A stretch of 64,000 nucleotides of DNA, from contig OY101122.1 of NCBI GenBank assembly GCA_956465555.1, forward strand, positions 1,065,001 to 1,129,000, read 5' to 3'. The DNA comes from Nitzschia sp. pyKryTriq1. Its lineage: Eukaryota; Bacillariophyta; Bacillariophyceae; Bacillariales; Bacillariaceae. Each line of letters opens with the position of its first letter. The first letter of the stretch is position 1. Both the position numbers and the translations under genes were made by a program. The notes under the pieces were generated by a model. The model saw only the letters and a program-made list of their open reading frames with translations, was not told the DNA's origin and did not search any database. Positions 18,342 through 31,500 of the stretch are shown here, one piece after another.

Positions 18342-19064
18342 ATGAGACCATTCTGGTTAATCTCTTTCGCCTCTTCCACTGGCATCCGACGATTTTCGAC
18401 CGTCTTCACCAATAACTCCCATAAGTTCAGCACAACCAGCATGTCAGCCGCATCCAAGCCCATGGTGGTGGATCCCTTTTGCTTCCGTCAATTTTCGGAG
18501 CACGAAGCAAGCAAAACATACAGTGGCACCGTCTTCAGTCAGTCCGTTGCCGAGTTTGAAGATATTGTCAATGCGCGATTCGATCAATCAAACTTGAAGG
18601 ACGGGTACGCTCCCTTTTGTAAGCACATCTTTCTTGTGAACGATTTTACCAACGCCAAGGTCAATGTACTTCCGTTGACCAAGGAAAACGAGCACCTAGT
18701 GAGAACCGAGTATGCAGCGCGTAACGAAAAAGAGGTGCCAATCCTTCAACGATTTATTCCGCTGGATCTTGTGGGAGGAACTGAGAAACTACCGGTTGCA
18801 AAATATTTGGATCTTATATTGTATTCCCGAGAACAAATTCAAAAGGAAAACGAAAGCATGGGAAAGGGAAAAGGCGAAGAGACGGCACCGTGGGGTATTG
18901 TGAGCATCAAAGCCCAAGATGTAGATTATGAGCTTCCTATGAATCCTATCACTGTAATGAGGAATTCGTTGGGCAAGGATCAGGGCGGTTCTGGGGTTCC
19001 TCTGGATCGCGACGCTTATATGGAGTCTATAAACTACTGGAAAGACAATGTTGTGGTCTCTTAG
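18342..19064 (+). CDS. DUF3228 family protein
   Basis: A 240-residue single-exon protein. It carries the family's chain of conserved blocks: DGYAPFCKHIFLVNDFTNAK, then LTKENEHL, then YAARNEKEVPILQRFIP, then YLDLILYSREQIQKEN, then WGIVSIKAQDVDYELPM, then NPITVMRNSLG and GGSGVPL near the C-terminus. DUF3228 proteins occur in algae, plants and bacteria and have no established biochemical role. The first ATG gives a basic, Ser-rich N-terminus (MRPFWLISFASSTGIRRFST) that could be an organelle presequence. A second ATG at 18441 (MSAASKP) would give a cytosolic form starting where the conserved part begins. Both starts are plausible. Confidence 0.85.
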   Translation: MRPFWLISFASSTGIRRFSTVFTNNSHKFSTTSMSAASKPMVVDPFCFRQFSEHEASKTYSGTVFSQSVAEFEDIVNARFDQSNLKDGYAPFCKHIFLVNDFTNAKVNVLPLTKENEHLVRTEYAARNEKEVPILQRFIPLDLVGGTEKLPVAKYLDLILYSREQIQKENESMGKGKGEETAPWGIVSIKAQDVDYELPMNPITVMRNSLGKDQGGSGVPLDRDAYMESINYWKDNVVVS

Positions 19065-19647
19065 TGTTGAAGCATTTAATCTAGAAACAAACAGAGAACT
19101 TCTAGCTAGACGCTTTACACTGCATTCGGTATTCTGTATCATATTTGTCTGTGGTTTGTGTAGACTAGGCTATCATGAGATGTCGGGTCGCCGCATCCAT
19201 CGTTCTAGTCTTCCAGATGAACCCAACATCGCTGTACAAGTTCGCTCATTTCCGAGTCTACAACTGCATCATGCCTTGCTTCTGAAGGGCTAGATAGTTC
19301 TTGCGTCGGTAATGGGGTACCAGTACCCATCATCATCTACTGTATACATGATTTTGTTAGTCCCTGCTCTGATGAGATAAATTGTTGATCGGGTCGGAGT
19401 GGAATTCAAGTCCAACTAGTCAAAGATATAGTTGTGCTTGCTGCATACATGCAAATTCCTACCCGGTCAAATAATAATATTTCAGTAGTATATTCTAGAG
19501 GGATCTCTCATCATGGAGAAACGTTCAACTATTGCAAAGAGTACAGTAGCAACACCTAAGATCACGCTATTAAAGTTTTTAAAAGTGACCAGATAACTGC
19601 TCTGCAAAATAGTACTCGTACAGAAAAAACTCTGTCTCACACCCTGT
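19065..19647. other. Convergent intergenic region, no gene seen
   Basis: A 583-bp spacer with a GTACCAGTACC motif near 19317. No coding or RNA gene is recognised. Confidence 0.45.
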
Positions 19648-21056
19648 CTACGACTTGTACTGCTTGATGACATCGGAGGCGATGACGAGGTGCTGAACCT
19701 CAGATGTTCCTGTGGATTGCCAGAATACAAAATAAAACGTGAGTGAGCAATGTGCGCATAGGTCCTTTCAGTATCTCCTTTTCCGGGGCCACCTACCTTC
19801 GTAAATTTCCGTGATGCGAGCGTCTCGGTAGTGTCGCTCCGCTGGCATTTCCGTCACATATCCCATACCGCCCAAAATTTGAATGGCCTGATGACTGCAC
19901 ATGGTCGCCGCCTCACTAGCGGCCAACTTTGCCATGGCAGCCTCGCGTGTGAACTTCTCTCCAGCGTCCTTCATTTGAGCGGCACGCCATGTCAATAGTC
20001 GGGCGCTGTCGCGGGCGACGGTCATTTGAGAAATTTTCATCTGGATCATCTGGAAATCAGCAATGGGCTTGCCAAAGGCCTGACGTTCCAAGGCATATTT
20101 GACGGCACAATCGATCGATGCGGAAGCAATACCAAGAGCTTGTCCAGCAACACCAATACGACCACCATCCAAAGTTTGCATGGCAATTTTGAACCCTTGA
20201 CCGAGCTCTCCCAAAAGGCAGTCTCCTGGAATTCGAACATTTTCCATAATCAAGTTGGCAGTAGACGAAGCCCGGATTCCAAGCTTGTCCTCCTTGGCAC
20301 CAAGACTGAAGCCTTCCGAGTCCATTGGAACAATAAAGGCGGAAATACCTTTGTGCCTGTGAAATTCCAGAAAAATGTTGGTCAGTCGGGTTTGGTCGTT
20401 GGTAATAAAATTAATACGGTGTACAGTACATACAGTAATGACAAAACTTACTTGAGCTTCTTGTCAGTAGTTGCAAAAACCACCGCGGCACTGGCTTCAT
20501 GAGCATTGGTGATCCAGGCTTTGGTTCCGTTAAGAATCCAATCATCGCCATCTTTGACGGCTGTCGTACTGGCCGCCCCGGCATCCGATCCATTACCAGG
20601 CTCCGAAAGTCCAAAGCAGCCCACCTTAAGCCCATCCACACCTGTAAAAGGAGTAATCCATTTCTCATGCTGCTCCGGCTTTCCGAACGTCTGGACGGGA
20701 TACATGTAAAGTGAGTTGTGAGCGCTCATAATGACTCCCACCGACGCACATCCACGGGAGATTTCTTCCATGGCAATGGCGTAACTTAAGGCATCCAAAC
20801 CGGATCCACCATTCTCTTCAGGGGTATTGATGCCCATGAGACCCAGCTCTGCGAGCTGATTCACGGCTTCGGTAGGAAACGAATGCTTTTGGTCCCACTT
20901 TCCGGCATTTGGAGCCAATTCGTTGTCGGCGAAGTTGCGGCACATTTCATAGATCATTTTGTGCTCTTCTGGGAGGTGAGAGTGCGTCGTGATGGATCGC
21001 ACCATCGTGGCGGTAGTGCGACGCGAAAGCGTAGAGGCAGCTCGGGAAAGCATCAT
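19648..21056 (-). CDS. Short-chain acyl-CoA dehydrogenase, mitochondrial
   Basis: Three exons (20452-21056, 19797-20356, 19648-19709) with introns of 95 and 87 nt give 408 residues, the usual SCAD length. The first splice gives [16 protein letters not shown]. The second joins ITEIYEG to [12 protein letters not shown], restoring the family's conserved C-terminal block with the catalytic Glu in IYEG. Other family motifs are [14 protein letters not shown] (FAD and substrate contacts), [27 protein letters not shown] and [21 protein letters not shown]. The start ATG at 21056 ([15 protein letters not shown]) opens a typical mitochondrial presequence; the frame extends upstream only to a TTG. It oxidises short acyl-CoA to enoyl-CoA and passes electrons to ETF in mitochondrial beta-oxidation or branched amino acid breakdown. 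Chain length preference cannot be read by eye. Confidence 0.92.
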
Positions 21057-21577
21057 GGTACTGTACAATCAATTGTTTTTTGGGTGGAGTAGTAGTGGTC
21101 GTCGTCGACGATATTGAATATTATGGTCGTCGGGTATCGGGTGGTATAATACTTGGATTATTGGGCGAAGAAAAACAATTCTCAAATGCAAAGAAGGCGG
21201 TCGTCAGGTTATGGTGCCGATCGAGCTGATGATGATGAAGATGCTCCATCGATGATGCGCCCGCTCTCGGCGAATTCTGGTGTCAGGATGGCGAACCCCA
21301 CGAAAAATGGGTCGCATTGGTCGATATGTCATCCAAAGTACGTCACTCATGACTGCAGTTCGGGATCTGAAACGACAAAGATCCCGATCAAGATCATGCG
21401 ACATCCATCGGTTTGAACGTTGGAGTTGGAGTGTCACGAATCTCTCGTCTTCTCCTCTTTCTTTGCCTGTCGCCTTCTTCCCTTCATCGTCGAGGTTGCT
21501 GAATGCCTTATTGTTTCTTGCCAGAAGGGCTGGTCTCGATTTGTTTTTAAAACGTACTAGTACTACGTCTTATAGTC
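21057..21577. other. Divergent intergenic region
   Basis: A 521-bp spacer between the divergent acyl-CoA dehydrogenase and MATE genes, and so the likely site of both promoters. Frames on both strands are short, Ser/Arg-rich and unsupported. Confidence 0.45.
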
Positions 21578-23427
21578 ATGAGAGTTTCAAAGTCGAAGGC
21601 TCTTGCCGGGCTCCTCGTAGCGTGGAGCTGCATGATGGTGGTTGGGGCGGACGCCTTTCACTCGCGCCATCCGATTGCCAGTCTCCCACGAAAAGACCTG
21701 CTACCGGTACCCTCGTCTTTGGCTAAACAACAAACAACTCCGAGTGATGAGAATGAGGCTGGCGAAGAGTCATCATCGTCATCGCCTGGAGAGATGATTC
21801 CTCGTGGTGGTGGTACCAGTATCAAGCAAACCCCTCCACCTCAACCGTCATTGGCTGAATTCCGGAAATTTGCTCTGCCGTGCCTGGGACTATGGGTCGC
21901 CCAGCCTCTTTTATCACTTGTTGACACAGCCTTTGTGGGTCTATCAGGAGAAGCATCGGCGTCGGCAAGTCAACTTGCAGCATTGGGCCCAGCCACGACC
22001 TTCTTTGACGGAGCGACGTATCTGTTTGCCTTTTTGAATGTTGCCACTACCAACTTGTATTCTTCGGCAAGGGCACAGCGTGGGGATCAGTCCGACAAGT
22101 CCGAAAGTGTGGTTCGCACAGCTTCCAGGGTGGCGACACGATGCGGGTTCGGAATCATGTTCTTTTTGTTGGCCTTTTCACGTCCCCTGTTGGCGCTCTA
22201 CATTGGTAGGTACATCGCACTTGTACCGTCTACAGTCTCGTCTGTCTAGTAGAGTCCGTTATGTCTGACCTCTCTTGAATTCTCAAAATACAATAATTAT
22301 TTTTTTATACAGGGAAGGAAGCAACGAACTCCCCTGGACTATTAGATTCGGCTGTCGAGTACGTCAAAATCCGAGCCTTTTCTTTGCCTACTTCCTTGTT
22401 TGGCGGCGTTGTTCAAGCAGCCTGCTTGGGAGGGCAAGACTCTGTGACACCACTGGTGGCTATCATTTGGTCGACTGTCATTAATGTAATTGGAGACTAT
22501 TTTCTAGTGAAACAACTCGGCATGGGATTGCGAGGGGCGGCGATTGCCACACTGGCTGCCCAGTTGGGTGGTACGGTTGCGTTGATAGGACCCGCCCGCA
22601 GGAAATTGGTGCGGGACGGAACCTTTGGACTAATCAAAAAGCCACTTCCGACAGCAGATTCGGTATCAGGAACGGTCTTCTTAAGTTTTGCGGCTCCAGT
22701 GCTAACCTTGATCCTCGGCAAGCTTGCCGCATTTGGATTTCTTACCAACAGTGCTGCTGGCGTACCCGGCCAACCCACTCCTTTGGCATCCCATCAGATC
22801 ATTCTGTCTTTGTTTTTCTTTGCAAGTCCATTTTTGGAAGTGATCAGCCAAACAGCTCAAAGCTTTATTCCTGGGTTTCTGGCCCCTGTCAATGATCACG
22901 TAGCAAAGATGAAAAGCAAGAATCCTAAATATGACGAGAGTACTGATCCCTTGGTGCTACCTTGGAAACAGTCCGCTTTCGACGTCGGAACTACGCTGTT
23001 AAAGCTTGGTTTTGTAAGCGGAAGCATCATCGCTTCACTCGCCGCGATGGTACCAGCCTTTCGAGGATCAATGCTAACTTCTGATCCTACTTTGCAAGCT
23101 GCCGTCAAGCCTCTTGCAAAGTACCTCTGGCTAGGAGCGTTTTTGACAGCTCCAGTCGCCGTGTCGGAAGGTTGTTTGCTAGCGAGACGGGAATTGAAAT
23201 TTTTGGCTTCTGTCTATCTCATCAGCACAGCGCTGCTTCCACCGGCTCTGTTGCGTGTGAAGCTCAGTGGTGGAAATGTAGAGCAAGTATGGGCATGCTT
23301 CGCCGTATTTCAGCTCTTCCGGGCTCTTTGCTTTGCAGGCCGTATATGGTCTGGACCCGTAGCCAGAAGAATTGGCGGTATGTTGGGGTTGTCGCAACCT
23401 TCGAAACAGCGAGGTACTTCAAGCTAA
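21578..23427 (+). CDS. MATE-family transporter, plastid-targeted
   Basis: Two exons (21578-22205, 22313-23427) with a 107-nt intron (GTAGGT..ACAG) give 580 residues. The N-terminus ([20 protein letters not shown]) is a signal peptide cleaved after ADA with Phe next, followed by a Ser-rich transit region, so the protein should lie in a plastid membrane. The membrane part starts near residue 90 with the MATE signature [20 protein letters not shown] and continues with about 12 hydrophobic segments, including [20 protein letters not shown] and, across the splice, [20 protein letters not shown], the second-half MATE repeat. Plant homologues of this DinF-like group include EDS5 and other chloroplast envelope exporters. 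Substrates are organic anions or phenolics in known cases; here the substrate is unknown. It converges with the DUF493 gene. Confidence 0.88.
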
Positions 23428-23599
23428 TTTTCGATGGCATTGTCAAAAGAGTGAGTGAGTGAGTGAATCAGTCTCCCCGCCATAACTTCCGATCTACCTA
23501 CAGCTAGCATGATGATTCGAGGAAGACATTAGATAGAAGACGACCACACAGATCAATAAAGGTCGGTCCTAATATGGATTATGATGATAGTTTCTTCAT

Positions 23600-24492
23600 T
23601 TAGAATTTGAATTTCACTCGTGGATCGAGATCAACCTAGAGTAGCAGGAACGATGCAAGTGATGACGACGATGTGAGTTCCATGAGCAGCAAGTTATTTT
23701 CGCTGGCTTCCAACTTTTCGAACACGAGATTATCCTCACCTTTTCATACAACATGTAAAGCATTTCAGAACTCTTCACTGGCGCTTGCACTGTCACACTA
23801 GTCCATTTTCCCACCACTTTGGTTCGATATGTGATATCGTCCACTTCAATTTCACAGGCCTCTGCGACAACTGACACTATTTCTTCCACAAAAAAACCCT
23901 CATTCTCGCCAACAATTTTCATCGTAAAATCACATGGATACTCCACGAGGGCCTCGAACACGCGGGATTTCTTCCCTGTCTGCTCGTCAGTGTATAGTGT
24001 GTAACCTTGGTCGTCGATTTCTGGTTTGGTTGGATCATTGATTACAGGGTCCTGGGGACCGATAGCGACAAATGGCTTCGAAGATCCCTTTGTCTCGGGA
24101 GGCTTCCCAAATCCTGGTACAAACTCACTGTTTAGAGTCGCGAAGATGAAGGTAATAATATCGAGAAGCTCCGATGCGATTTATGCAAAGACGATCCACT
24201 CACCTGTGGCTTGGGAGGTTGGAATACCATTGATTGTTGAAGGATTCGACGCTAGAGGAGGTTTCCGTCGTTGCCGCAAAAGTTCGGACAACTGATCATT
24301 TATATCGGTAGACTCTGTAGAAGAAATGTCATCTTTTCCATCTTCATCTGGCACCTGGTGGAAGAAACTACCAGCGGGACCATCCGTCATTCCGAGAAAG
24401 CTTGTTGGTCGTGCCATCACGATTTCGCCGGGGCAGAAAGCTTTTACGCCGGCCAATAAAATGATGCTTGTTGCTAGGGATACCTTTGCCAT
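23600..24492 (-). CDS. DUF493 (YbeD-like) plastid protein
   Basis: Three exons (24204-24492, 23740-24113, 23600-23635) with introns of 90 and 104 nt give 232 residues. The last exon is only 36 nt and supplies the conserved end VDLDPRVKFKF. The signal peptide MAKVSLATSIILLAGVKA is followed by FCPGE, a plastid signal. The middle is disordered (SSTESTDINDQLSELLRQRR). The C-terminal domain is DUF493/YbeD: EALVEYPCDFTMKIVGEN, then EEIVSVVAEACEI, then GKWTSVTVQAPV, then SSEMLYMLYEKV. The fold is a small ferredoxin-like ACT-type domain. In bacteria it is linked to lipoate metabolism and regulation; the plastid role is unknown. The tiny last exon was placed by the family's conserved C-terminus, so confidence in the model is high. 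Confidence 0.85.
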
Positions 24493-25584
24493 TTCGCCTC
24501 TTTATTGAAGGTTGTACGGGGTTCGATTTTGGTGTTAATATCCCAGATGTGACTACTTTTGAAAGAGACGAGCACCGATCATAATATGATCATCTTCGCT
24601 CACCCAACACCCAATAAAGTTCGACGTAGAGAACATCGTCAGAACAAAAAGCAGCTGAAATTCTGGAAGCAAAAGGAGCGCATGTAACGCGCAACTCCGA
24701 ACTAGGCACCGCAGTCTCACCTACCGGTACAGGGACCACACGGTGAACGGTGACCTGATGGTGACGTGGGTGAGATCCATTCACGATTAAGAATCCACGA
24801 TTGAAACGCACGACTTCTCCAAATTATCTACTAGTCTACTCTACTAGTAGTAGAGAGAAACTCGGAGAGAGCCTCAGACATTCCAGTTCTAAAAGAAAGA
24901 AACAGATATAGAAAGATCGCCACAGGCAACTTTTGAAGCATGCACATTAAAAGATGAGAACTATATCGGGATCAGTTCACTGGGGAAAAGCTCATTGACA
25001 GCCCGGGTACTGGTACAGTGCAAGTACAGTACAGGTACGGTCCTCCACGAGGGCCAAGAAATAATGCAGTACTGTACCGGTACGGATGGTCGTGTAGCGA
25101 ATAAATGAAAGCAAGCAGCTAGTAGTCTTCCTCTGAAAACTTTTACAGAAGTATATCTTGATTGATTGTTGTTTGTATGGATAGGTATGTACAGTACATG
25201 CAAAGTAAACCAGGTACTACGTCACTGTCGTCGTAGAAGGATGGTAGAAGTATATACTTTTAGTTGAGCTAAAGACAGTACTGGTACCGGTGGGGACAGA
25301 TCAGGGAACACTGGTCCAGTACAGATACTGTACGCACAAGCACTCAAACTCGATGGGGACAACTTCTACATCATGAGAGAGAGAGAGAGAGAGGAGGAGT
25401 CCCTACTGGTACTGCTCCTCGGCTCTCCGGGAGGCCCTGCAGTAGAAGCAGTACCTGCTGAGATCATCAACAATAGACTTCTGAACTGTTGCCATTACCC
25501 CACTATCCATCATGCTATATGTATGCTTTATATCTTTATCATCCAATGTAGTATAATTTACAAACAGTATGTTCTTGAAAGTCT
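24493..25584. other. Intergenic region rich in GTAC palindromes
   Basis: This is 1.1 kb without a supported gene. It contains perfect TACCGGTA at 24722-24729 and 25076-25083, a CTACTAGTCTACTCTACTAG tract near 24829, and many GTACTG/CAGTAC words between 24998 and 25340. A GA dinucleotide run lies at about 25375-25395. The left part includes the promoter of the DUF493 gene. Confidence 0.5.
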
Positions 25585-28500
25585 CTAATCATCTCCTCCT
25601 GCTGCGACTGTGGACTGTTGGGACCCAGGGGGCATGCATGACCTGGCAACACTCTCAAACACCTTTTCGATTTCGGTCGCGCAGCGAGTAAAGGGATAGT
25701 TCCAGAAACCATAGCGTTGATTTTTGATCAGCTCGATGAATGTAACCAGGAGTCCCCACGGGTGAGGCCTATGAAGGATCAACCTCTCCAGAAGGACTCG
25801 GGTTACCTGCTCTTTCACGGCAACATCCTTTGACTCGCTGAACAAGTAAAGCATCACACACGAGAAGTAGTGCGTGTGGCTCGAAGGGTATCGAAGCTGA
25901 TTTGCAATGGCGTTCAGGCAGATGTACCTCCCCTTGTCATCAAAGTCCATAAGTTTCTGGAGCACCTCCATTTCGGGGGTTCGCGACAACGATATCTGGG
26001 AATTCGGATTCCGAGAGAGGGCGTGGATCCCAACGTACAATACAAGTGAGCTAACCTTTGGCGCGTCCACTTCATTTGTCCCTTCCTTGAGCAGCAGCGC
26101 CGAGAGTCCCGAGATGAAGTTTCGGTTCTGACCGTCCTTTAAAAACGCATCTAGATGTGCCCTCAATGATTCGATCGGTCCCAGAACATTTGACAAGACA
26201 ACAGGGCTTTGAGTGATTTCGGGGAGGAGGTCAATCTTGAGGTTTGGAGTGAAAGGATCGGGTGGATGCATTCCCTTGGGACTAGCCGACAAGATCAAGT
26301 TTCGAAGCTGAACACACGAGTACGGAATCACATTGCAGAAAGACAAGTGGTAACCTGCCAAAAATGATGGGAAATCATGCAGGAGCACCAGGAACACGCG
26401 AAGAGTGCCCTCGTAAAGCGTCTTGACAGAAGGAGCCATTTCTCCGCGCTTGATGTGAGGTTCCAAGAAAAGAAAATGGTCAATTAGCAGTTGATGGGCA
26501 ATATTCCATCCTTTCTGTCCCTCGATCAGCAAAAGATTCGGAAGGAAGTGGCGATGCGAGACGAGCTCAAACCAGGAGAAGGCGAAAGCTGTACAGGAAC
26601 GTTTGTGAGATTTTTCAGGTCGACAGTGAGACAACGATGCCGGGGTGAAACTTACCTGGTAGTACCAAAGGCTGCGATACATGGAATGCCGCTCCGAACA
26701 CGCTCAACACACCCAATTTGATATTCTCCATTGCAGGATCCGGCTTGTTCACGTCGATGATGAGATTGAGAAAAAGACGGTACCACGGCCTCTGGTCCCA
26801 CTGAATACTTGCCTTCTTGGTTTTCTCAGCGTCCCACATCATGGTGCGCGTTGAAACTCCAAGAATTTTGTTCAGCATTCCCAGACGCCGCGCTTCGACT
26901 TGATCAGTGGTGCCACCAGAGTTGAGATGTTTGAACATTAGAACCAGCAGTTTGGTGTAGATATCGATAACGGCGTAGTTCTGAACAGCCCGTGTACCAT
27001 TACTTCCGCCAGATACCGCTTTTGTAGCTGCATCCATTACGATAAGCAGGGAAAGCCTGAGGAAACGTTCGGTATGTTCCTCAGCTTTGCCAACACCCAA
27101 CTGCTGCAAATATTGTAAGAACTGAGCGTACACTTTTTCGTTCCCGGGTGCCTCATTCTGAACACGAATCCAATTCTCCAAAAGAGTTGTAACTTGCTGC
27201 TTGGCACTTGGGGGGTCATTCCTGGCGAACCCTTCGGTTGCTTCCGCTACTTTCCTCGATGCAGAGGTCATCCGCATCAAAGAAGTTGGCGACAAGCTGC
27301 TCTCGGTCTCCGAGCTAGCTGGCGTTTGTTTATCGTCACTGCTCGTCGCCTTCTGGACGTCTGGTTGATTTTCTCCAGAAAGGGAAATGCCACGAGTCTC
27401 TTCAAGCATTCGGAGAATAGGCTTCCGGTAAGCCTGCAGGACCTGTGGACTTGCTTGGCTTCGTCCTTCCGAGATTCTAGTCATCAGATCCATCAATTTA
27501 GGGAACTCGGAAGGCGCGGAGATGCGCTCCATGAACGCTGTTCGCACAAACAGAAGCGAGAACTCGACCCAGATGGGGTTCCGGCCGTTGTCGGCCCTTG
27601 CCGCGAGAAAGCCGTCGAGGTCGGACACAGCCAAGAGCCGACTCCTGATTAGGAGCAAAAGTACAGTCCTGTGGAGCCGGCGCTGCTGCTCTGTGTTGGT
27701 TGGCGCATACGTTGCCCAAGTACCGATGTCCTTGCCAAGCTTTGGGCAAGAAACGTCAATATTTTCCAGGAGCGAAACCAAAGTCTCAAGTCTCAGTGGT
27801 TCGCTCAGATTTAGCTCATACAGCCGCTTGAAAATTCCTTGAGAGAAGGCAAGAACAGCCTCCTGTTCCGATGCGGCAAGATTGTGGGTCATGATCCCAC
27901 TTTGGTTGACGTTAGGAAGAACCTGTTTCACAGCCGCCAATAGCTGTCGGATCTGATGCTCCGGTGGAAGCATCAAAAGTTTGATTTCAGGTGCTCTAGG
28001 CCCAGCAGCACTAAGAAGTTGCGTAACTGCGCTATCGAGCTTCGCCGCAATAGCCGAGAGAGCCTCGATTCCGAGCTGCGGCTTCTGGCCTGGTGTCGAA
28101 TCCGTGTCGACCGAAACGTTTGAGGGGGACGGTGCAGTTCGGCCAGGCGCAAGCCCAGATTGCGGGCCACCTGCCGTCGGCACTCCCCCGGGACCAGGTG
28201 TCTGGCGAGGAAGCCGCTGAAAGCTTTCGTACAACTGGAAGTGCTCGCTGCGCAAACCTCCAGGTTTTGGACGAAGCTGTTCCGGAAGAGAAGTGGGATA
28301 GCGTTGGTTGACGTTGAAGATAGACATGTCATAGAAGGGCTGTCCAGTCTGTTCGCGGTGCTTGCGTCTAGCATTCAAAGATTGCGCGAGGGCTTCGTCC
28401 ACATCCCGAACTGCCTTCTCGGTGGCTGCCTTTTCGATCAGCATGCAACCAAGCTCCAAGTTGTCCGTGGCACAAATTTGAACGCATTGCTCAATGACGT

Positions 28501-31500
28501 TCTGCTCTTGCTCGGTCAATTTTTCGCTGCTGCCCGCATTGCTGATGAGCAACTGCCGGAGGTGAGTTGAGACGCTCGACCTTAGAGGTTCCCGACATGT
28601 TACGAGAGCGAGGCTGCCAGCAAGGTTTGCAACCATCAGCTGCCCTGCCTTCCTCATCTTGGTCTCGTCGCTTTCCATAGCGAAATCTTTTGTGACGATT
28701 TCTTTCGTAGTGATGCAAGCGATGGTGACGCTACGTTCAACCACAGGCTGGATGATCTCTCTGATGGCTCTGTCTACTGCAACTGGGACAGACCGCTTCA
28801 ACGATGCGCTGTTCAAAGAAGCCAGGACGGTGCTTCCACCTTGCGAAGCTTGTTGAAGAAGTTGGGCCAAGCTAGGGTTGACCGTAACGTAAGCTGCAAG
28901 ATTTGGGATGACCGTATCCTGGTCATCACCGCTGGAGGAACGCTCACCTGTAGCTGCAGAAGCTGCCATACCCAGAGCAGCCTTTGCATCCGGACTTCCA
29001 AGGATGCCAGCAGCTGAGGGCTGCCCAGGCGCAGGGGTAGATTTCTGAGACGCCTTGATGTTGAAATCCGGGTTTCGCTCCTTGACAGGGGCAACTCGCT
29101 TGGCAAGCTCCCCAGGCCTGAGAGGGATCTCTTCCAGTCTAAGACCAAGATTCTTGCAAAGGACCTCAACTTCGAATTTGATGTTCATCTTCAGCCCTTC
29201 CACGTCGTACACGGAGCGGAAGACACCAAGCAAACCCATGAGCCAAGGATTGGGGGGTCGAAAGACGATTGATCCTTTTGCCCCCTCGAGTGTTTTTGCT
29301 AAGAATGGGGCCACGGCGATGAGTTTTCCTGTCTCGTATCCTTGCAATAGGAGCTCCTTGCAGTCAAGCATGATTTGAAGGATAGGACGATTTCTTGCCA
29401 GAGTGATCTGTCCGAGCCAAATACCAAGATTCTTCAAGTAGCTGCGTTCCGATGAGGATGTTGTGATTTTTGGAGAGCGCAGAAGCTTTCCAATATTATG
29501 GTAGACACTTTCAAGAATCTTTTCTACCAGGCCCTTCCCATATTCACCTAGCTGATCGAGTAGAGTGAGGTACAATGAATGGTAATTTGCTTGGGTACTG
29601 ATTCGCTTGACAACAAGGAAATGCCCGAGCCAACCAAAGTATTTCGGGTCCAAAAGCACCTTCAGCTCCTTGGCTTTCGCCTCAACATTTGACGGAGCAA
29701 GATTGTTGATGAGAAACTGAACACGATCCAGCACCTTGTCTGGTGGGGTATCCTCTTCTTTTTCTTCGTCTTTGCCTTCTGTGACTGCTCGCCCCAAACC
29801 CGGGCCGAATTCGGCCACGCGCGGCTTCATGTCGAGAGGGATTACAGGGGTCGGGAGCTCAAGGGTCCCCCCAGACTTGCTGGACGAAGCAGGGGCTGCG
29901 CTGAAGCCCGCAGACTGGATAGGTTCCTTAGGCGGAGTTGCAGAGACAGAATTCGCTGCCTGAGAACCCGGCGTTCCCTGACCAGCCGCCCGATTCTGGC
30001 TATCGAGCATTGCAGCTTCGATCTCGGCTACCAACTCTGCGTACCCTTCTTTCAAATGTGGAATTTGAACAATATGAGAGCAGTATTGGGGCCATTCATG
30101 CAGACGTCCTTTGAACTGCTCTAAAGCAAACATGCCGAATTCAAACATCTTGCCACTGCTGGACGTAGAACCAGGAGGTGATGGTGGTTTTCGAAGGGCT
30201 TCGAGCACATATCTCAAAGCAATTCCAAGGGTGATACTGCTGACCAATTGCTCTTGAATAAGGGTTCCGAAAAGGATGCCAGTGATTCGTAGCTCCTTTT
30301 CGGGGTACTTGGAAAAGAATCGGTATTCATCAAATAGATTATGAACCATGCAGGCAAAAATTTCATTCTCTTTCGCATTCCCAGAAGTTTTGAAGCGCTT
30401 CAACATCTCAACAACCTCCCCAATGCTTTGCTCAGAAGTGTAGATCTTCTGAAAATACGCCGTAGCCATCTCTTCCACATCATCCGATGCCCCGGGTGGG
30501 GTTGGAGTAGATGCTCCGCTGTTATTCCCTTGGCCTGCTAGGCTTCCTCGGAGTGACGGATGGGCTGCAACGCATGCTTCCATCAGGGCCTTGAGGTTGT
30601 CGCCTAACGTAGAGCCAGTGATTTGGGAACCATCGGCAGTTGAAAAGGACTGTTTAAGGACGGAGGTATCCAAGGCTTTTAGAATCTGTAACGAGATAGC
30701 AATATTCTCCACACTAACGAGCGCAGCACCTGCGGCATCCCCGCCTCTGGGAGCCGCAGTCGAGTGTGCCTTGGCAAGGTAGGAAACAATAGCCGTCGCA
30801 AAAGCACCAACCGATGCCTTGTTGGATAGCTTTTCCACAAGCCACGGTTTTAGCTGTAGGTAGTCATTATCTGCCATGACAAAGGCGATCGCAATGCTGA
30901 ATTCCGGGTCCTTGCTGCCGTTCAAAAGAGATGCGATGGCGTCAGCAGGGGATGGTAGCAATCGTGCAATATTGATAATGTGCATGAGTGTCGCTAGGCG
31001 CATTTGTGGAGAATCGTTGACCGTGCTTCTCCATGCTTCGAAGCAAGCAGCTGTGACCGTGTTGGGCGAGATAGCATAGAGTCGTCGGAGCGCCGCGGGC
31101 CCATTTTGCACTCGGTGTTGGCCGTTCGGGCGGAAGAAAAGCGGAATAAGCTCTCTCATGATTTCAGTCTTTATCTGCATACCCGCCGTAGCGGGATTTT
31201 CTCTTCCAATTTGGGCAGGCTTGTTGGCTACAAGAAGCTGCAGCCGCACCAAAGAACACAAGAGAACCTCGGGGCAGCTTAGTAGTCCTTTCACGAATAT
31301 GTCACGAACTCGTCGATACAGTGCAGGCACATCCGAGAGAAAGAGAAGTCTTTGGAGAATGTCCATGGAAGCAAAAGATTGAGGATCAACGCCTGTTGCA
31401 CCAGGTGCTGCAGTCGAGGCATCCGCGAGTTCGTCTTCATTGAGGGGACAGACGTAGGCGCTCTGCGAAACAGCAACGATCGCTTCGATTACTGAAAGTT

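Noticed and set aside
21204-21726. Frames overlapping the MATE start, Ser/Arg-rich
   Set aside because: They lie out of frame with the MATE gene and within its promoter; no support.
15588-24492. A metabolic cluster of carrier, carbamate kinase, acyl-CoA dehydrogenase and MATE transporter
   Set aside because: Orientation is mixed, products go to different organelles and no shared pathway joins them.
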